From an uncultured Sphingomonadaceae bacterium (GTDB taxonomy: Bacteria; Pseudomonadota; Alphaproteobacteria; Sphingomonadales; Sphingomonadaceae): a stretch of DNA of 64,000 nucleotides. Below are positions 37,673 through 46,997 of this stretch, piece by piece. Below the pieces are notes generated by a model, which saw nothing but the letters and a program-made list of their open reading frames with translations, did no database searches and had not been told where the DNA came from. The first letter of the stretch is position 1, and every line of letters starts with the position of its first letter. The DNA lies in contig CANMGU010000001.1 in assembly GCA_947497455.1 (NCBI GenBank), forward strand, positions 1,674,001 to 1,738,000, in the 5' to 3' direction. The position numbers and the translations under genes were made by a program.

Positions 37673-38307
37673 AGATAGCCCGTTCCGACAAGAAAGACGT
37701 GGCGGAAATTTCGCCCCTTCTGTTCAAAGCGGATTTCTACAGCACGCGGCAAATCGTTCAGTCGCTCGGTCTCCCAGTTTCCACGCCACTGCCCCCTTTT
37801 GTCGCGAAAGCGAAGTTCCAGCCCGCTAATATCATCGAGCAGCGTCGCGGGCTCGCTAATCGCGCCGCCGTCCGTGGTTTCATATTGCAGTCGTTCCAAC
37901 CGGTCGTCATTCAGCTGATAGGATATTCGCTGCATATTGGATCGCGGCTTATTGTTGATATTGCTCTGACCGCCCCGGGTGAAAGACAAAAAACCGCGAC
38001 CGTTATTGCCAGTCTCACTAGCAAACGCCGCCACGCGATCACCCTGCTCGTTGCGATAAGGCCGAGGCAATGCTTGGCTGAGATCTGATTCCATCAGGGA
38101 TACCAGGCGCTGCATCTGAGCCATGTCACCAAGCTTTGCATCGGTAACTTCATTGCTGTTCGCCGCGCCGCGCAACAGGACTACACCGGCAACCGATAGC
38201 AGGGAGAATATGAATAGTGCCACCATCATCTCGACCAGCGTGAATCCGCTCGACCGGTTGAGGCCTTTCAAAACGCTATCGCTTTTCCTAACATTCCCGG
38301 CGATCAT
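37669..38307 (-). CDS. gspJ: type II secretion minor pseudopilin GspJ
   Basis: A 212-residue pseudopilin from the ATG at 38307 (an in-frame TTG at 38325 would add six residues). The class III signal sequence has cleavage before Phe in SSG-FTLVEMMVALFIFSLLSV, with the conserved Glu at position 5. The rest is the globular GspJ domain, ending RFEQKGRNFRHVFLVGTGYL. It forms a two-gene unit with gspK. The divergent prolyl-hydroxylase-like gene starts about 105 bases away. Confidence 0.9.
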   Translation of the reverse strand: MIAGNVRKSDSVLKGLNRSSGFTLVEMMVALFIFSLLSVAGVVLLRGAANSNEVTDAKLGDMAQMQRLVSLMESDLSQALPRPYRNEQGDRVAAFASETGNNGRGFLSFTRGGQSNINNKPRSNMQRISYQLNDDRLERLQYETTDGGAISEPATLLDDISGLELRFRDKRGQWRGNWETERLNDLPRAVEIRFEQKGRNFRHVFLVGTGYL

Positions 38308-38412
38308 AGTATTTTCTATATCCAACTTCTTTCAAACGGCAAAGAGCGGTTGCGAAGGTCGAATTTTCATTTAATCTGATGCCAGCCAATAGGAACCTTT
38401 TTGGACCATTTG

Positions 38413-39048
38413 ATGACAGATCAGAATACCACTACCGCCGATTATCTCGTCGCTCTCGGTCAGGTCCAACGTTATCCGAGCAAAAATATAGAATTATGCA
38501 TGCTGAAAAACTTCCTCAAGGAAACGGAGTGCCAGCAGCTGATACAGCGGATTGACGAAAGACGCCGACCATCCACCATAGCGGATGCCAATGACGATGA
38601 TTATTTTCGCACCAGCGAAACCTGCGATCTCGATCATGCCGATCCTTTTGTTGCGGAGATCGACGCAAAAATCTGTAACTTTGCAAATATCGACAAAGAG
38701 TTCGGAGAACCACTGCAAGGGCAACGCTACGCCGAAGGTCAAGAGTTCAAAGCGCACACCGACTATTTCGATCCCAATGGTCAGGATTTTATAAAATTCT
38801 GCTCCGAATCGGGGCAGCGCACCTGGACATTCATGATCTATCTGAATGAGCCTGACGCGGGTGGTGCGACACGCTTTGTAGAACTGAATAAGAAATTTGT
38901 TCCCAAGACCGGAAATCTACTATGTTGGAATAATATGCGCCTTGATCAAAGCCCCAATGATTTAACCCTCCATCATGGCATGAAGGTTCGCAAAGGGACC
39001 AAATATGTCATAACCAAATGGTTCCGCGAGCGTCCCTGGCCATGGTAG
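38413..39048 (+). CDS. 2-oxoglutarate/Fe(II)-dependent prolyl-4-hydroxylase-like dioxygenase
   Basis: A 211-residue double-stranded beta-helix enzyme from ATG 38413 (a TTG at 38401 also opens the frame). The iron ligands are His115 and Asp117 (KAHTDYFDP) and His188, and the 2-oxoglutarate-binding Lys is Lys197 (KGTKYVITKWFRERPWPW). This is the P4H alpha-subunit pattern. The substrate in bacteria is often unknown; EF-Tu is one reported target of bacterial P4H. A 40-base gap precedes the transporter gene, so co-transcription is possible. Confidence 0.88.
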   Translation: MTDQNTTTADYLVALGQVQRYPSKNIELCMLKNFLKETECQQLIQRIDERRRPSTIADANDDDYFRTSETCDLDHADPFVAEIDAKICNFANIDKEFGEPLQGQRYAEGQEFKAHTDYFDPNGQDFIKFCSESGQRTWTFMIYLNEPDAGGATRFVELNKKFVPKTGNLLCWNNMRLDQSPNDLTLHHGMKVRKGTKYVITKWFRERPWPW

Positions 39049-39088
39049 TGGATATTGGCGTCATGACGACATATTTGCGATCTTTCTT

Positions 39089-40309
39089 ATGAAAATAGCT
39101 CGCTATCGCCCCGGTCCGGGAATGATGGTATCGGCTGCCTTCATTGGCCCCGGCACTGTAACCGCATGCACATTGGCGGGCGCGAATTTCGGATTTGCAC
39201 TGATATGGGCATTGGTCTTTGCTACAATCACCACGATTATTTTGCAGTCTATAGCAGTGCGGGTCGCACTTGTATCGCGTATGGGGCTCGCCGAGGCGAT
39301 GATGCAGACCATAGCATCACCAGCGCTCCGGTGGCTTGCGGCCCTGCTCCTCATTGCGGCGCTGGCGCTGGGTAACGCAGCCTATGAAGCCGGAAACATA
39401 TCCGGTGCTCTGTTGGGTATCGAAGCATTGGATAGTAATCTGTCAAACAACCGACCCATCATCATCCTTGCTATCGCATTATTGGCCGGTGGGTTGATAT
39501 TGTTTTCCAAACCACGCTGGGTCGAACGCATTCTCATCGCAATGGTCTTGTTCATGTGCTTGGCATTCCTGCTGACCTTCCTGATCACCAGACCCGACAT
39601 CTCTGCGATTTTGGCGGGCTTTATCCCTACTATTCCAGACGGCGGCCTGTTGACTGCCATCGCCCTTATCGGGACGACCATCGTGCCTTATAATCTGTTT
39701 CTTCATGCTGCGAGTGCGCGGGAACGCTGGACAACCGCTGATGATCTGGCTGAGGCGCAAACCGATAGCGCGGTTTCGATCGGCGTCGGCGGCTTGATTT
39801 CGATCACCATTTTGGCGACTGCCGCGGCCAGTCTGTTCGGCAGCAATAAGGAGATAGCGAGCGCCGTCGATATGGCAGAACAGCTCAATCCCCTGTTCGG
39901 ATCTTTTGCCAGCGCAACATTGGGCGCAGGCTTTTTTGCAGCCGGCCTGACATCTGCAATCACCGCGCCACTGGCCACCGGCTATATTGTGCAAGAGATT
40001 TTTACAAAAAGCGGAAGCGACAGGTCGCGATTGCCCTTCAATATCGGTGTTTTGGCAGTCATCCTTTCCGGTACATTTGGAGCTCTGCTCAATTACAAGC
40101 CGGTCGAGATAATTTTCGTTGCCCAGATTGCAAATGGCCTATTGCTTCCGGTCATCGCTTTTTTCCTGATCAAACTAGCCAATGATCGCGCATTGCTTGG
40201 TAAGCATATCAATGGATGGAAAGGCAATATTGCCGGAGCAGCCATCCTGATCATCACTTCCATGTTGGGCATCCGGCTCATCGCGCGGGCTATGGGGTGG
40301 TGGCCATGA
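39089..40309 (+). CDS. Nramp-superfamily transporter linked to 5-oxoprolinase genes (YcsG-like)
   Basis: A 406-residue, 11-12-helix transporter with the Nramp fold pattern but altered substrate-site motifs. Helix 1 has GPGT (20-23) instead of DPGN, and helix 6 has VPYN (199-202) instead of MPH. These changes remove the Asp and Met that bind transition metals in canonical Nramps, so metal specificity should not be assumed. Its stop overlaps the pxpA start (ATGA). In Bacillus the Nramp-like ycsG sits next to ycsF (pxpA) in the same way. Confidence 0.85.
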   Translation: MKIARYRPGPGMMVSAAFIGPGTVTACTLAGANFGFALIWALVFATITTIILQSIAVRVALVSRMGLAEAMMQTIASPALRWLAALLLIAALALGNAAYEAGNISGALLGIEALDSNLSNNRPIIILAIALLAGGLILFSKPRWVERILIAMVLFMCLAFLLTFLITRPDISAILAGFIPTIPDGGLLTAIALIGTTIVPYNLFLHAASARERWTTADDLAEAQTDSAVSIGVGGLISITILATAAASLFGSNKEIASAVDMAEQLNPLFGSFASATLGAGFFAAGLTSAITAPLATGYIVQEIFTKSGSDRSRLPFNIGVLAVILSGTFGALLNYKPVEIIFVAQIANGLLLPVIAFFLIKLANDRALLGKHINGWKGNIAGAAILIITSMLGIRLIARAMGWWP

Positions 40310-41064
40310 AACGCACCATTGATCTCAATGCCGATCTTGGTGAGGCCGAAACTACCGACGGTATGGCGCGCGATATCGCAATTATGGAAATTGTTTCTAG
40401 CTGCAACATCGCTTGTGGCGGTCATGCCGGTTCCCCGACAACAATGCGCGCCATGTTAGCGGCCGCAAAGGAGAAGGCGGTCTCGGCCGGCGCCCATCCC
40501 TCCTATCCTGATCGCGAAAATTTCGGACGCGTCAGCATGACAATCCGCTCAGAAGATCTCCAGGCCAGCATATTGGAACAGCTGCAGCGGATCAAAAGTC
40601 TTGCAGCAGAGATCGGTGTGTCCATCACCCATCTAAAGCCGCATGGCGCGCTATATAATGACGCACAGGACAGCGATGGTCTCGCTGAACTTCTGGTTGA
40701 AATCGCACGCGGTGAACAATTACCACTGATCGGAATGGCTGGTTCGGTCGTTGAGAAGAAATCAAAGGAAAACGATGTTCGCTTCATTGCCGAAGCGTTT
40801 ATTGATCGACGCTATACAGAACATAGCCGTCTTGTACCGCGTGCAGAACAAAATGCCATCATTCCAGATGATGCCGCGCGAATTGAACAGGGACTGGCGC
40901 TGGCACAAGCGCTCCCGATTACAGTTTCCGGAAATCAGCCCCGAACAATCAAGGCCGAGACGCTGTGCCTCCATTCCGACAGCGATGGTGCATTGGCCAC
41001 CGCAATCGCAATGCGTCACGCGCTCGAGAATGAGGGCATTTCCATTGCATCAGCAACCGCATGA
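40306..41064 (+). CDS. pxpA: 5-oxoprolinase subunit A (LamB/YcsF family)
   Basis: A 252-residue protein from ATG 40306 (MKRTIDLNADLGEAETTDGM), inside a longer frame starting at 40216 that would overlap the transporter. The family signatures SCNIACGGHAGSP, AHPSYPDRENFGR, THLKPHGALYND and EAFIDRRYT are all present. With PxpB and PxpC it makes the ATP-dependent enzyme cleaving 5-oxoproline to glutamate, a damage-repair and salvage reaction. Confidence 0.95.
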   Translation: MKRTIDLNADLGEAETTDGMARDIAIMEIVSSCNIACGGHAGSPTTMRAMLAAAKEKAVSAGAHPSYPDRENFGRVSMTIRSEDLQASILEQLQRIKSLAAEIGVSITHLKPHGALYNDAQDSDGLAELLVEIARGEQLPLIGMAGSVVEKKSKENDVRFIAEAFIDRRYTEHSRLVPRAEQNAIIPDDAARIEQGLALAQALPITVSGNQPRTIKAETLCLHSDSDGALATAIAMRHALENEGISIASATA

Positions 41065-41726
41065 CTATCGCCGAAATCCATGCATGCGACGACTGGCTTT
41101 CCTGCAAGCTGGATACGCTCGATAAGGTTCATGCCGCAACCGCCGACTTACAAAAGCAAGAAATATGGCAAGAGGTGGTCGCCGGTCTGGACAGCGTCGC
41201 TGTGCAGTTTGATCCTGCGCACCTCATGCCCGACGAAGCGAAAGATCTGTTTCAGACACAGCTGAATAGTCTTACCACGCACCTAATGACCAAAGCGGAA
41301 ACCGTCACCATCCCGCTATGCTATGAAGCCCAATTCGCACCCGATATTAACTGGGTTGCCGAGAAGATGGACCTTTCAGTCGAAGCATTCATTGCCCTCC
41401 ACAGCTCAGCGCAATTCTCGGTCACGATGCTCGGTTTCATGCCGGGCTTTGCCTATTTGCAATGCCTTGAAAAGATCCCGGCTATCGGCAGGTTGTCAAA
41501 ACCAAGGCAGAAGGTGGCTGTTGGCTCCGTTGGCTTGATCGGCGAGCAAAGCTGTATCTATTCCTTTAACAGTCCGGGCGGCTGGCCGATAATTGGTCGG
41601 ACTCCGATAAAACTATTTGACCCTGATCGGACAAGACCTGCCCTGCTGACAGCAAGCCAGCGGATCGTGTTCGAACCGATAAGCAGCGCCGAATTTAATG
41701 CGCTCCTAAATGAGACCCTCCCATGA
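41061..41726 (+). CDS. pxpB: 5-oxoprolinase subunit B (KipI family)
   Basis: A 221-residue KipI-type (allophanate hydrolase subunit 1-like) protein. The GFMPGFAYLQCLEKIPAIGRL motif (about 136-156) and the C-terminal SPGGWPIIGRTPIKLFD segment are conserved. The start overlaps the pxpA stop (ATGA) and the stop overlaps pxpC (ATGA), so the three subunits are made together. Confidence 0.94.
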   Translation: MTIAEIHACDDWLSCKLDTLDKVHAATADLQKQEIWQEVVAGLDSVAVQFDPAHLMPDEAKDLFQTQLNSLTTHLMTKAETVTIPLCYEAQFAPDINWVAEKMDLSVEAFIALHSSAQFSVTMLGFMPGFAYLQCLEKIPAIGRLSKPRQKVAVGSVGLIGEQSCIYSFNSPGGWPIIGRTPIKLFDPDRTRPALLTASQRIVFEPISSAEFNALLNETLP

Positions 41727-42670
41727 CACTCATGGTCGTCAAACCCGGATTACAGACAACCCTTCAAGGATTGCCATTCTCCGGTTATCGCCATCTGGGC
41801 ATGCCTGCGGCCGGAGCAGCCGACTGCTTGTCACTGGCGTTGGCTAACCGCCTGGTCAGCAATATTCCAACGGCCATCGCATTGGAAATCACTCTGGATG
41901 ATGCCAAATTCAAAGTTGAACATGCCTGCACGATCGCCCTGACTGGCGCAGCTTCCTTTATTCATCTGAACGGCGAAGAGAAATCGCTGCATAGCTCGAT
42001 ACCGACGAAAGCCGGGGATGAGATTCATGTTGGTGCAGCGCATCGGGGTTGCCGGTCATATCTCACCTTGGCGGGTGATATAGATGCACAATCAATCTTG
42101 GATGGCCAGTCAACCTATCTCGGTGCTGCGCTTGGTGGATTTCGCGGGCGGGCGTTGGCACCCGGTGATATTGTCAAGCTGACCCCAACCGCGTCTAAAA
42201 GAGAGACCTATCTGCAAACGCCAGATAATCTAAGACCGGTTATCGCCGATCGCTATCTCATCAGGGTGACTGCTGGACCGGAATTTTCAGCTCTTTCAGC
42301 TGATCAGCGGCAACTATTCTTTGAAGGAAAGCATGAGGTTGGCCAACGAAGCAACCGTATGGGCCTCAACCTGTCCGGGATAAAATTGGCACCTCAAAAC
42401 AGCACACAGATGCAAAGTGCGCCGGTTTTCCCCGGCACGATCCAATGTCCTCCCGATGGCGAATCCTTCCTGTTGGGACCGGATGGGCAAACGACCGGAG
42501 GATATCCGCGCATCGCGCAAGTCATTCGCGCCGATCGCCACCTGATTGGTCAGCTGCGCCCGCATGCGAAGATACAATTTGCCAAGGTCACAAACCAGAA
42601 GGCCACAGAAATATACCGTCAGAAACTCTCGCTTCTCACGCCGTGGCTTGGCACCGTCAGCTTGTGGTAA
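41723..42670 (+). CDS. pxpC: 5-oxoprolinase subunit C (KipA family)
   Basis: A 315-residue biotin-dependent-carboxylase-like (allophanate hydrolase subunit 2-like) protein. Diagnostic segments are LPFSGYRHLGMPAAGAADCLS, YLTLAGDID, RVTAGPEFSALSADQRQLFFE, RSNRMGLNLSG and GPDGQTTGGYPRIAQV. It completes the PxpABC complex. Transcription ends at a hairpin just beyond the stop (42671-42691), shared with the convergent rpmE. Confidence 0.94.
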   Translation: MTLMVVKPGLQTTLQGLPFSGYRHLGMPAAGAADCLSLALANRLVSNIPTAIALEITLDDAKFKVEHACTIALTGAASFIHLNGEEKSLHSSIPTKAGDEIHVGAAHRGCRSYLTLAGDIDAQSILDGQSTYLGAALGGFRGRALAPGDIVKLTPTASKRETYLQTPDNLRPVIADRYLIRVTAGPEFSALSADQRQLFFEGKHEVGQRSNRMGLNLSGIKLAPQNSTQMQSAPVFPGTIQCPPDGESFLLGPDGQTTGGYPRIAQVIRADRHLIGQLRPHAKIQFAKVTNQKATEIYRQKLSLLTPWLGTVSLW

Positions 42671-42691
42671 GCAGAGGAGTTAAACCTCTGC
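42671..42691. terminator. hairpin between convergent pxpC and rpmE
   Basis: GCAGAGG-AGTTAAA-CCTCTGC is a perfect seven-base-pair stem directly after the pxpC TAA. A T-rich stretch (TTAGTTTTTC) follows about 10 bases later on the plus strand. It could serve both genes; the U-tract spacing is not ideal. Confidence 0.5.
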
Positions 42692-42700
42692 AAACACAGC

Positions 42701-42931
42701 TTAGTTTTTCTTGAGAGAAAGACCGCCAAAACGCTTGTTGAAGCGTGCAACCTGGCCACCAGCATCCATCAAGCGCTGATTGCCGCCAGTCCATGCCGGA
42801 TGCGATGTTGGATCGATATCCAATTGCAGCGTTTCGCCCTCTTTGCCCCAAGTGGAGCGAGTTTCGAACACGGTGCCATCGGTCATCTGGACCTTGATCA
42901 TGTGATAGTCGGGATGCGTATCTTTTTTCAT
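42701..42931 (-). CDS. rpmE: 50S ribosomal protein L31
   Basis: A 76-residue L31 with the usual [20 protein letters not shown] start and RFNKRFGG end. It has no cysteine, so it is the zinc-independent alphaproteobacterial form. It is monocistronic, with 110 bases to fabZ upstream. Confidence 0.95.
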   Translation of the reverse strand: MKKDTHPDYHMIKVQMTDGTVFETRSTWGKEGETLQLDIDPTSHPAWTGGNQRLMDAGGQVARFNKRFGGLSLKKN

Positions 42932-43041
42932 TTTCTGCTCCGTAGCGGGCTGGTTTCCGACCAGAACCCTAAGCGAATAATATTATGAGAAGCGGCGCAT
43001 TAACCGCCGCGACCCGAAAGCGCAAGAATCTTTTGCAATTT

Positions 43042-43500
43042 TTACGCGGCTGGTGGATCCGCAATCATTGCCGTAAAATTGGCTTCAGCAGCCAGTTTGT
43101 CGCCAATCATTGCCTGCCCAGAAAATTTGCATACTCGCGGACGCTTTTGCACAAATTCCACGTTTAAAGACAGCAAACAGCCAGGCTCAACCGGATTACG
43201 GAATTTTGCACCGTCAATCGCCATAAAATAGACGAGCTTGCCGGATCCAACCAGACCGAAGCTTTCCATTGCCAGCACACCAGCAGCTTGCGCCAATGCT
43301 TCAACAATCATGACACCTGGCATGATGGGTCGGCCGGGGAAATGGCCCTGGAAAAATCCTTCATTCATCGTGACAGCTTTCACCGCACGAATGGATTCAT
43401 CCTTGACCAATTCTTCCACACGGTCGACCAGCAACATGGGATAACGGTGCGGTAGCACCGCCATCACCTTGGTGACATCATAGTCCAATGATTCAGTCAT
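43042..43500 (-). CDS. fabZ: 3-hydroxyacyl-[acyl-carrier-protein] dehydratase FabZ
   Basis: A 152-residue hot-dog-fold dehydratase of fatty-acid elongation. The active-site His is in [23 protein letters not shown], with the catalytic Glu in the same block, and the start [16 protein letters not shown] is typical. It is nine bases after the skp-like gene. The usual neighbours lpxD (before) and lpxA (after) are absent here. Confidence 0.95.
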   Translation of the reverse strand: MTESLDYDVTKVMAVLPHRYPMLLVDRVEELVKDESIRAVKAVTMNEGFFQGHFPGRPIMPGVMIVEALAQAAGVLAMESFGLVGSGKLVYFMAIDGAKFRNPVEPGCLLSLNVEFVQKRPRVCKFSGQAMIGDKLAAEANFTAMIADPPAA

Positions 43501-43509
43501 TATGGCTGA

Positions 43510-44163
43510 TTACCGGCCAGAAGGCTGCTGGGTTGCGGCCGGTTGCTGGGCCTGCTGTTGGGCCTGGCCTGGTTTCCAGCCCGCTGGCGGAGTAATCGAC
43601 GCAGAAGGAACGAGCTTATTGAGTTCTGCAACAATCGACTCTGTCATGTCGACATAAGGCTCACGTGCAACCACCGCCTGTGGCTGCAGCACCAGATCGA
43701 CATTTTTTGCCTTCATGGCAGCTTTGATCGCATCGTTGAGTTTCAGACCAACTTGCTCTTCGACATAGGCCGTTGCCATTGTAACGCGTTGCTGCAGTCG
43801 GGCCAGTTCCTGTTGGCCGGATTGACGTTTTGTTTGCAACGCCTGTGCCTGAGGTTGAACGGTTTGCGCCGTTGCACCAGGCTGTTGAACCGCAGCATTA
43901 TAAGCATCAACCAATGGCTTCAGCTCGGTCTGCAATGACGTTGCACGAGCATTGGTTGCATCAATATCTGCCTTATAGGTCGTTTTCATTTGCTCCACAG
44001 CGGTACGGTAAGCCTGCGAACGGACAACCGCTGCTTCATAATTGGCAACGGCGATAGAGGTTCTGGACTGGGCTACTGCTGGTGATGCCACCATTGCCGG
44101 CACCGACAAGGTCGCGATAGCCAAAGCGGCCGATTTCAAAACGGTCTTGGTTGAAAATGTCAT
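43510..44163 (-). CDS. periplasmic OmpH/Skp-family chaperone
   Basis: A 217-residue protein with a signal peptide (about 1-31, ending VASPAVAQS). Long alpha-helical arms about 40-150 carry Gln/Ala-rich coiled coil, and a Pro/Gln-rich tail follows. OmpH/Skp chaperones carry unfolded outer-membrane proteins to BamA, whose stop codon shares one base with this start (TAATG). The Gln-rich C-terminus (QAQQQAQQPAATQQ) is low complexity. Confidence 0.9.
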   Translation of the reverse strand: MTFSTKTVLKSAALAIATLSVPAMVASPAVAQSRTSIAVANYEAAVVRSQAYRTAVEQMKTTYKADIDATNARATSLQTELKPLVDAYNAAVQQPGATAQTVQPQAQALQTKRQSGQQELARLQQRVTMATAYVEEQVGLKLNDAIKAAMKAKNVDLVLQPQAVVAREPYVDMTESIVAELNKLVPSASITPPAGWKPGQAQQQAQQPAATQQPSGR

Positions 44164-46895
44164 TAGAATTGTGTTCCTACATTGAAAGTGAATAGCTTGG
44201 TATCATCACCAGGCTCTTTTAACAGAGCGCGCGCTACATCGATCCTGAAGGGACCGAATGGTGAGTTCCAGTTGACACCAATGCCAACGGAAAGACGAGG
44301 ACTGGCGCTATCGCCAAAGAAACGTTCAGTGAAGCTTGTCGCAACCGGGTTTGCGCTGCCATCTGCTCCAACCGCATCGACAACTTGGACAACGGCACCA
44401 GTGTTATCCGTACTGAGAAAAAGAGGTCCGGTTGCAGTAACAGTACTGACAACTCCAGTATCAGGATCCGTTGTTGTGACAACAGCACCGGTTGCATCTC
44501 TAACCGGCACGGTTCCTATGGATTGCGGATTTTGCAGAATAGGAGTGGTGACTTTGAATACAGCACCCGCATCGACAAATATGGACGGCCTCAGACCGAG
44601 TTCGCGTGCGCCGGAACCGAGAGGAATTTCAAGCTCCGCGCGAGCCAGATAATAAGCACGACCACCGATAGCATCATCGGTCCGCTGTCCATTTTCGTTT
44701 TCAACAATCTGGTTAAACGGGATGCCATTGTCATCCAGTGCCGGTGTCGTAAAGTTACGAATAACACGAGGACCAACCCCGCGGATGTCGAAGCCGCGAA
44801 TTTGTGGCTCGCCGAGGAAGAAACGGTCGGTCAATCGCACATCGTCGATTCCGTCAGCGGCGCTGCCACGATCTTCGAGCGGATGAATATAGCCCGCTTC
44901 ACCGCTCACGGAGAAGACGAACTGACCGAAGGGCCTCCAATATTTCGCGGCGTTAAACCGACCTTTTAGATATTTGACGCTTCCGCCGAGCCCTGCAAAA
45001 TCCAGGCTGCCGACGATGGTTTGTCCGCGTGTTGGTCTAATCCGGCTATCACGATCATCATAAATCAACGACGCACCGATAGATGATGTTGTTCGCTTAC
45101 CCAGAGCATCGCAAAGAAAACGACCGGCGACGAGGGGATCACAGGTATCTTCCGGACTATTCCCGCGGACATTGTCGCTATTGAAGTCGGTGAAGAACAG
45201 ATTTCTGTCCAAAGTGACATCATCAAAGCTCAAACCATAGCGTAGCGATGCAGACAGATATTCGGTGATCGGCACACCGGCACGAACCTGAAAACCGGTT
45301 GTAAGCTGCTCAAACGTGGTTTCACGATCACTGCCGACAAAGTTAAAACTATTCAGATCGCGGCGGAAAAGGTCCACCCCGACGGCAATGTTCCGATCAA
45401 ACAAATAAGGCTCTGTAAATCCAAGCTCAATCGACTGCGAAAAGCTGGAATAGCTAACGCTGGCACGAAGTTCTTGGCCTTTACCGCGGAAATTGCGCTG
45501 CCGGACAGATGCCTGCAGAATGAAATTCTCGACACTGGAGAAACCGGCTGAAAGTTGCAGCTCACCGGTAGCGCGTTCTTCGACATTCGCTTCCAGTATA
45601 ATCCGATCGGGGGCGCTGCCTTGCTTCTGTTCAATCTCAAGCTCGTCCTGAAAAAAGCCAAGCGACTTGATTCGATTGGCGGAGCGTTTGACCTGAAAAC
45701 TGTTAAACGCATCCCCTTCATTCAAACGGAACTCACGGCGTACAACTTTATCGACGGTCAGAGTGTTACCATTAATATCGATACGCTCGACATAGACACG
45801 ATCACTTTCGGCGACCTTGAACGTGATGCCCATAGTCAACGTTTCTTTGTCCCGACTAAACTCCGGGCGGACATCGGCAAATGCGTATCCAAATAAGCCA
45901 GCCGTCTCAGACAGGCTCTCGACCGTGTCCTCGACTTGTTTGGCGTCATAAAAGTCGCCTTCCTTCATCGGCAAGAGCGGCGTCAGCGTTTCCGGCGTAA
46001 AGTCACGAATTTCGCTTTCTACCGCGACATCGCCGAACTTATAGCGATCGCCTTCTTCAACCACATAGGTGATGATGAAGTCTTTCTTGTCAGGCGTCAG
46101 CTCTGCTACGGCAGAAATCACACGAAAGTCCGCATAGCCTTCAGTCAGGTAGAATTGGCGCAGCTTTTGCTGGTCAAAAGCTAGGCGGTCTGGATCATAG
46201 GTATCGCTAGAACTAAAGAAGCGGTAAAAGCGAGCCTGCTTCGTTGCCATTTCTCCGCGCAGCTTGCCGTCGGAGAAAACCTCATTTCCGATAATATTAA
46301 TCTGTTGGACCTTAGACTTCGGTCCCTCATTGATCTCGAAAACAATATCAACACGGTTTTGGTCAAGCTGAACCATTTTCGGTTCTACGCTCGCCGCGAA
46401 ACGTCCCTTGCGTTTATATAGCTCGATAATGCGCGCTACGTCAGCCCGTACTTTGGAACGCGTAAAAATCTGTCGCGGAGCCAGGCGAATCTCAGGCCGG
46501 ATCGCGTCATCCTTGATCCGTTTGTTGCCTTCGAGCAAAATCCGGTTGATCACCGGATTCTCGACCACGTCAATGACCACAGCGCCAGCATTGTTGCGGA
46601 TGCTGACATCCTTGAACAACTCAGTCTCGAACAGGTCTTTGAGAGCCTGGTCAGCCGATTCCTGGGTGTAGGTCTGACCAACCCGCAACTTCATGTAAGA
46701 GAGGACTGTGCCTGCCTCGAGCCGCTGTGAGCCATTCACAACAATAGATCTGATCGTGTTATCGGTCGTCAGACTTGGCTGAACCGCGGGCACTTCCTGC
46801 GCGTGCACAGGCACCGCAATTCCTGCCAAAATAGTACCACTCAACAATATGGGCAGGAGCCGTTTTTTATGCTTCACAGACAAACTCGCTTTCAC
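44163..46895 (-). CDS. bamA: outer-membrane assembly factor BamA
   Basis: A 910-residue Omp85 protein that inserts beta-barrels into the outer membrane. The signal peptide is residues 1-32 (ending VHAQ), then five POTRA domains (about 45-440) and a 16-strand barrel (about 450-910), ending NVGTQF. The VRGF/IRGF lid motif is seen as IRGFDIRG. It is about 100 residues longer than E. coli BamA. Much of the excess is a Thr/Val/Asp-rich insertion at about 780-864, between the strands corresponding to beta13 and beta14. Confidence 0.96.
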   Translation of the reverse strand: MKASLSVKHKKRLLPILLSGTILAGIAVPVHAQEVPAVQPSLTTDNTIRSIVVNGSQRLEAGTVLSYMKLRVGQTYTQESADQALKDLFETELFKDVSIRNNAGAVVIDVVENPVINRILLEGNKRIKDDAIRPEIRLAPRQIFTRSKVRADVARIIELYKRKGRFAASVEPKMVQLDQNRVDIVFEINEGPKSKVQQINIIGNEVFSDGKLRGEMATKQARFYRFFSSSDTYDPDRLAFDQQKLRQFYLTEGYADFRVISAVAELTPDKKDFIITYVVEEGDRYKFGDVAVESEIRDFTPETLTPLLPMKEGDFYDAKQVEDTVESLSETAGLFGYAFADVRPEFSRDKETLTMGITFKVAESDRVYVERIDINGNTLTVDKVVRREFRLNEGDAFNSFQVKRSANRIKSLGFFQDELEIEQKQGSAPDRIILEANVEERATGELQLSAGFSSVENFILQASVRQRNFRGKGQELRASVSYSSFSQSIELGFTEPYLFDRNIAVGVDLFRRDLNSFNFVGSDRETTFEQLTTGFQVRAGVPITEYLSASLRYGLSFDDVTLDRNLFFTDFNSDNVRGNSPEDTCDPLVAGRFLCDALGKRTTSSIGASLIYDDRDSRIRPTRGQTIVGSLDFAGLGGSVKYLKGRFNAAKYWRPFGQFVFSVSGEAGYIHPLEDRGSAADGIDDVRLTDRFFLGEPQIRGFDIRGVGPRVIRNFTTPALDDNGIPFNQIVENENGQRTDDAIGGRAYYLARAELEIPLGSGARELGLRPSIFVDAGAVFKVTTPILQNPQSIGTVPVRDATGAVVTTTDPDTGVVSTVTATGPLFLSTDNTGAVVQVVDAVGADGSANPVATSFTERFFGDSASPRLSVGIGVNWNSPFGPFRIDVARALLKEPGDDTKLFTFNVGTQF

Positions 46896-46997
46896 GCCTA
46901 AAACTCAAAAATACCAACCAGTGCAAAATATGCATCAGCATTTGCGAAACCCCCTGCCCCAACCAGAGCTATCAATCAATGGGCAATCCACGGGCGA

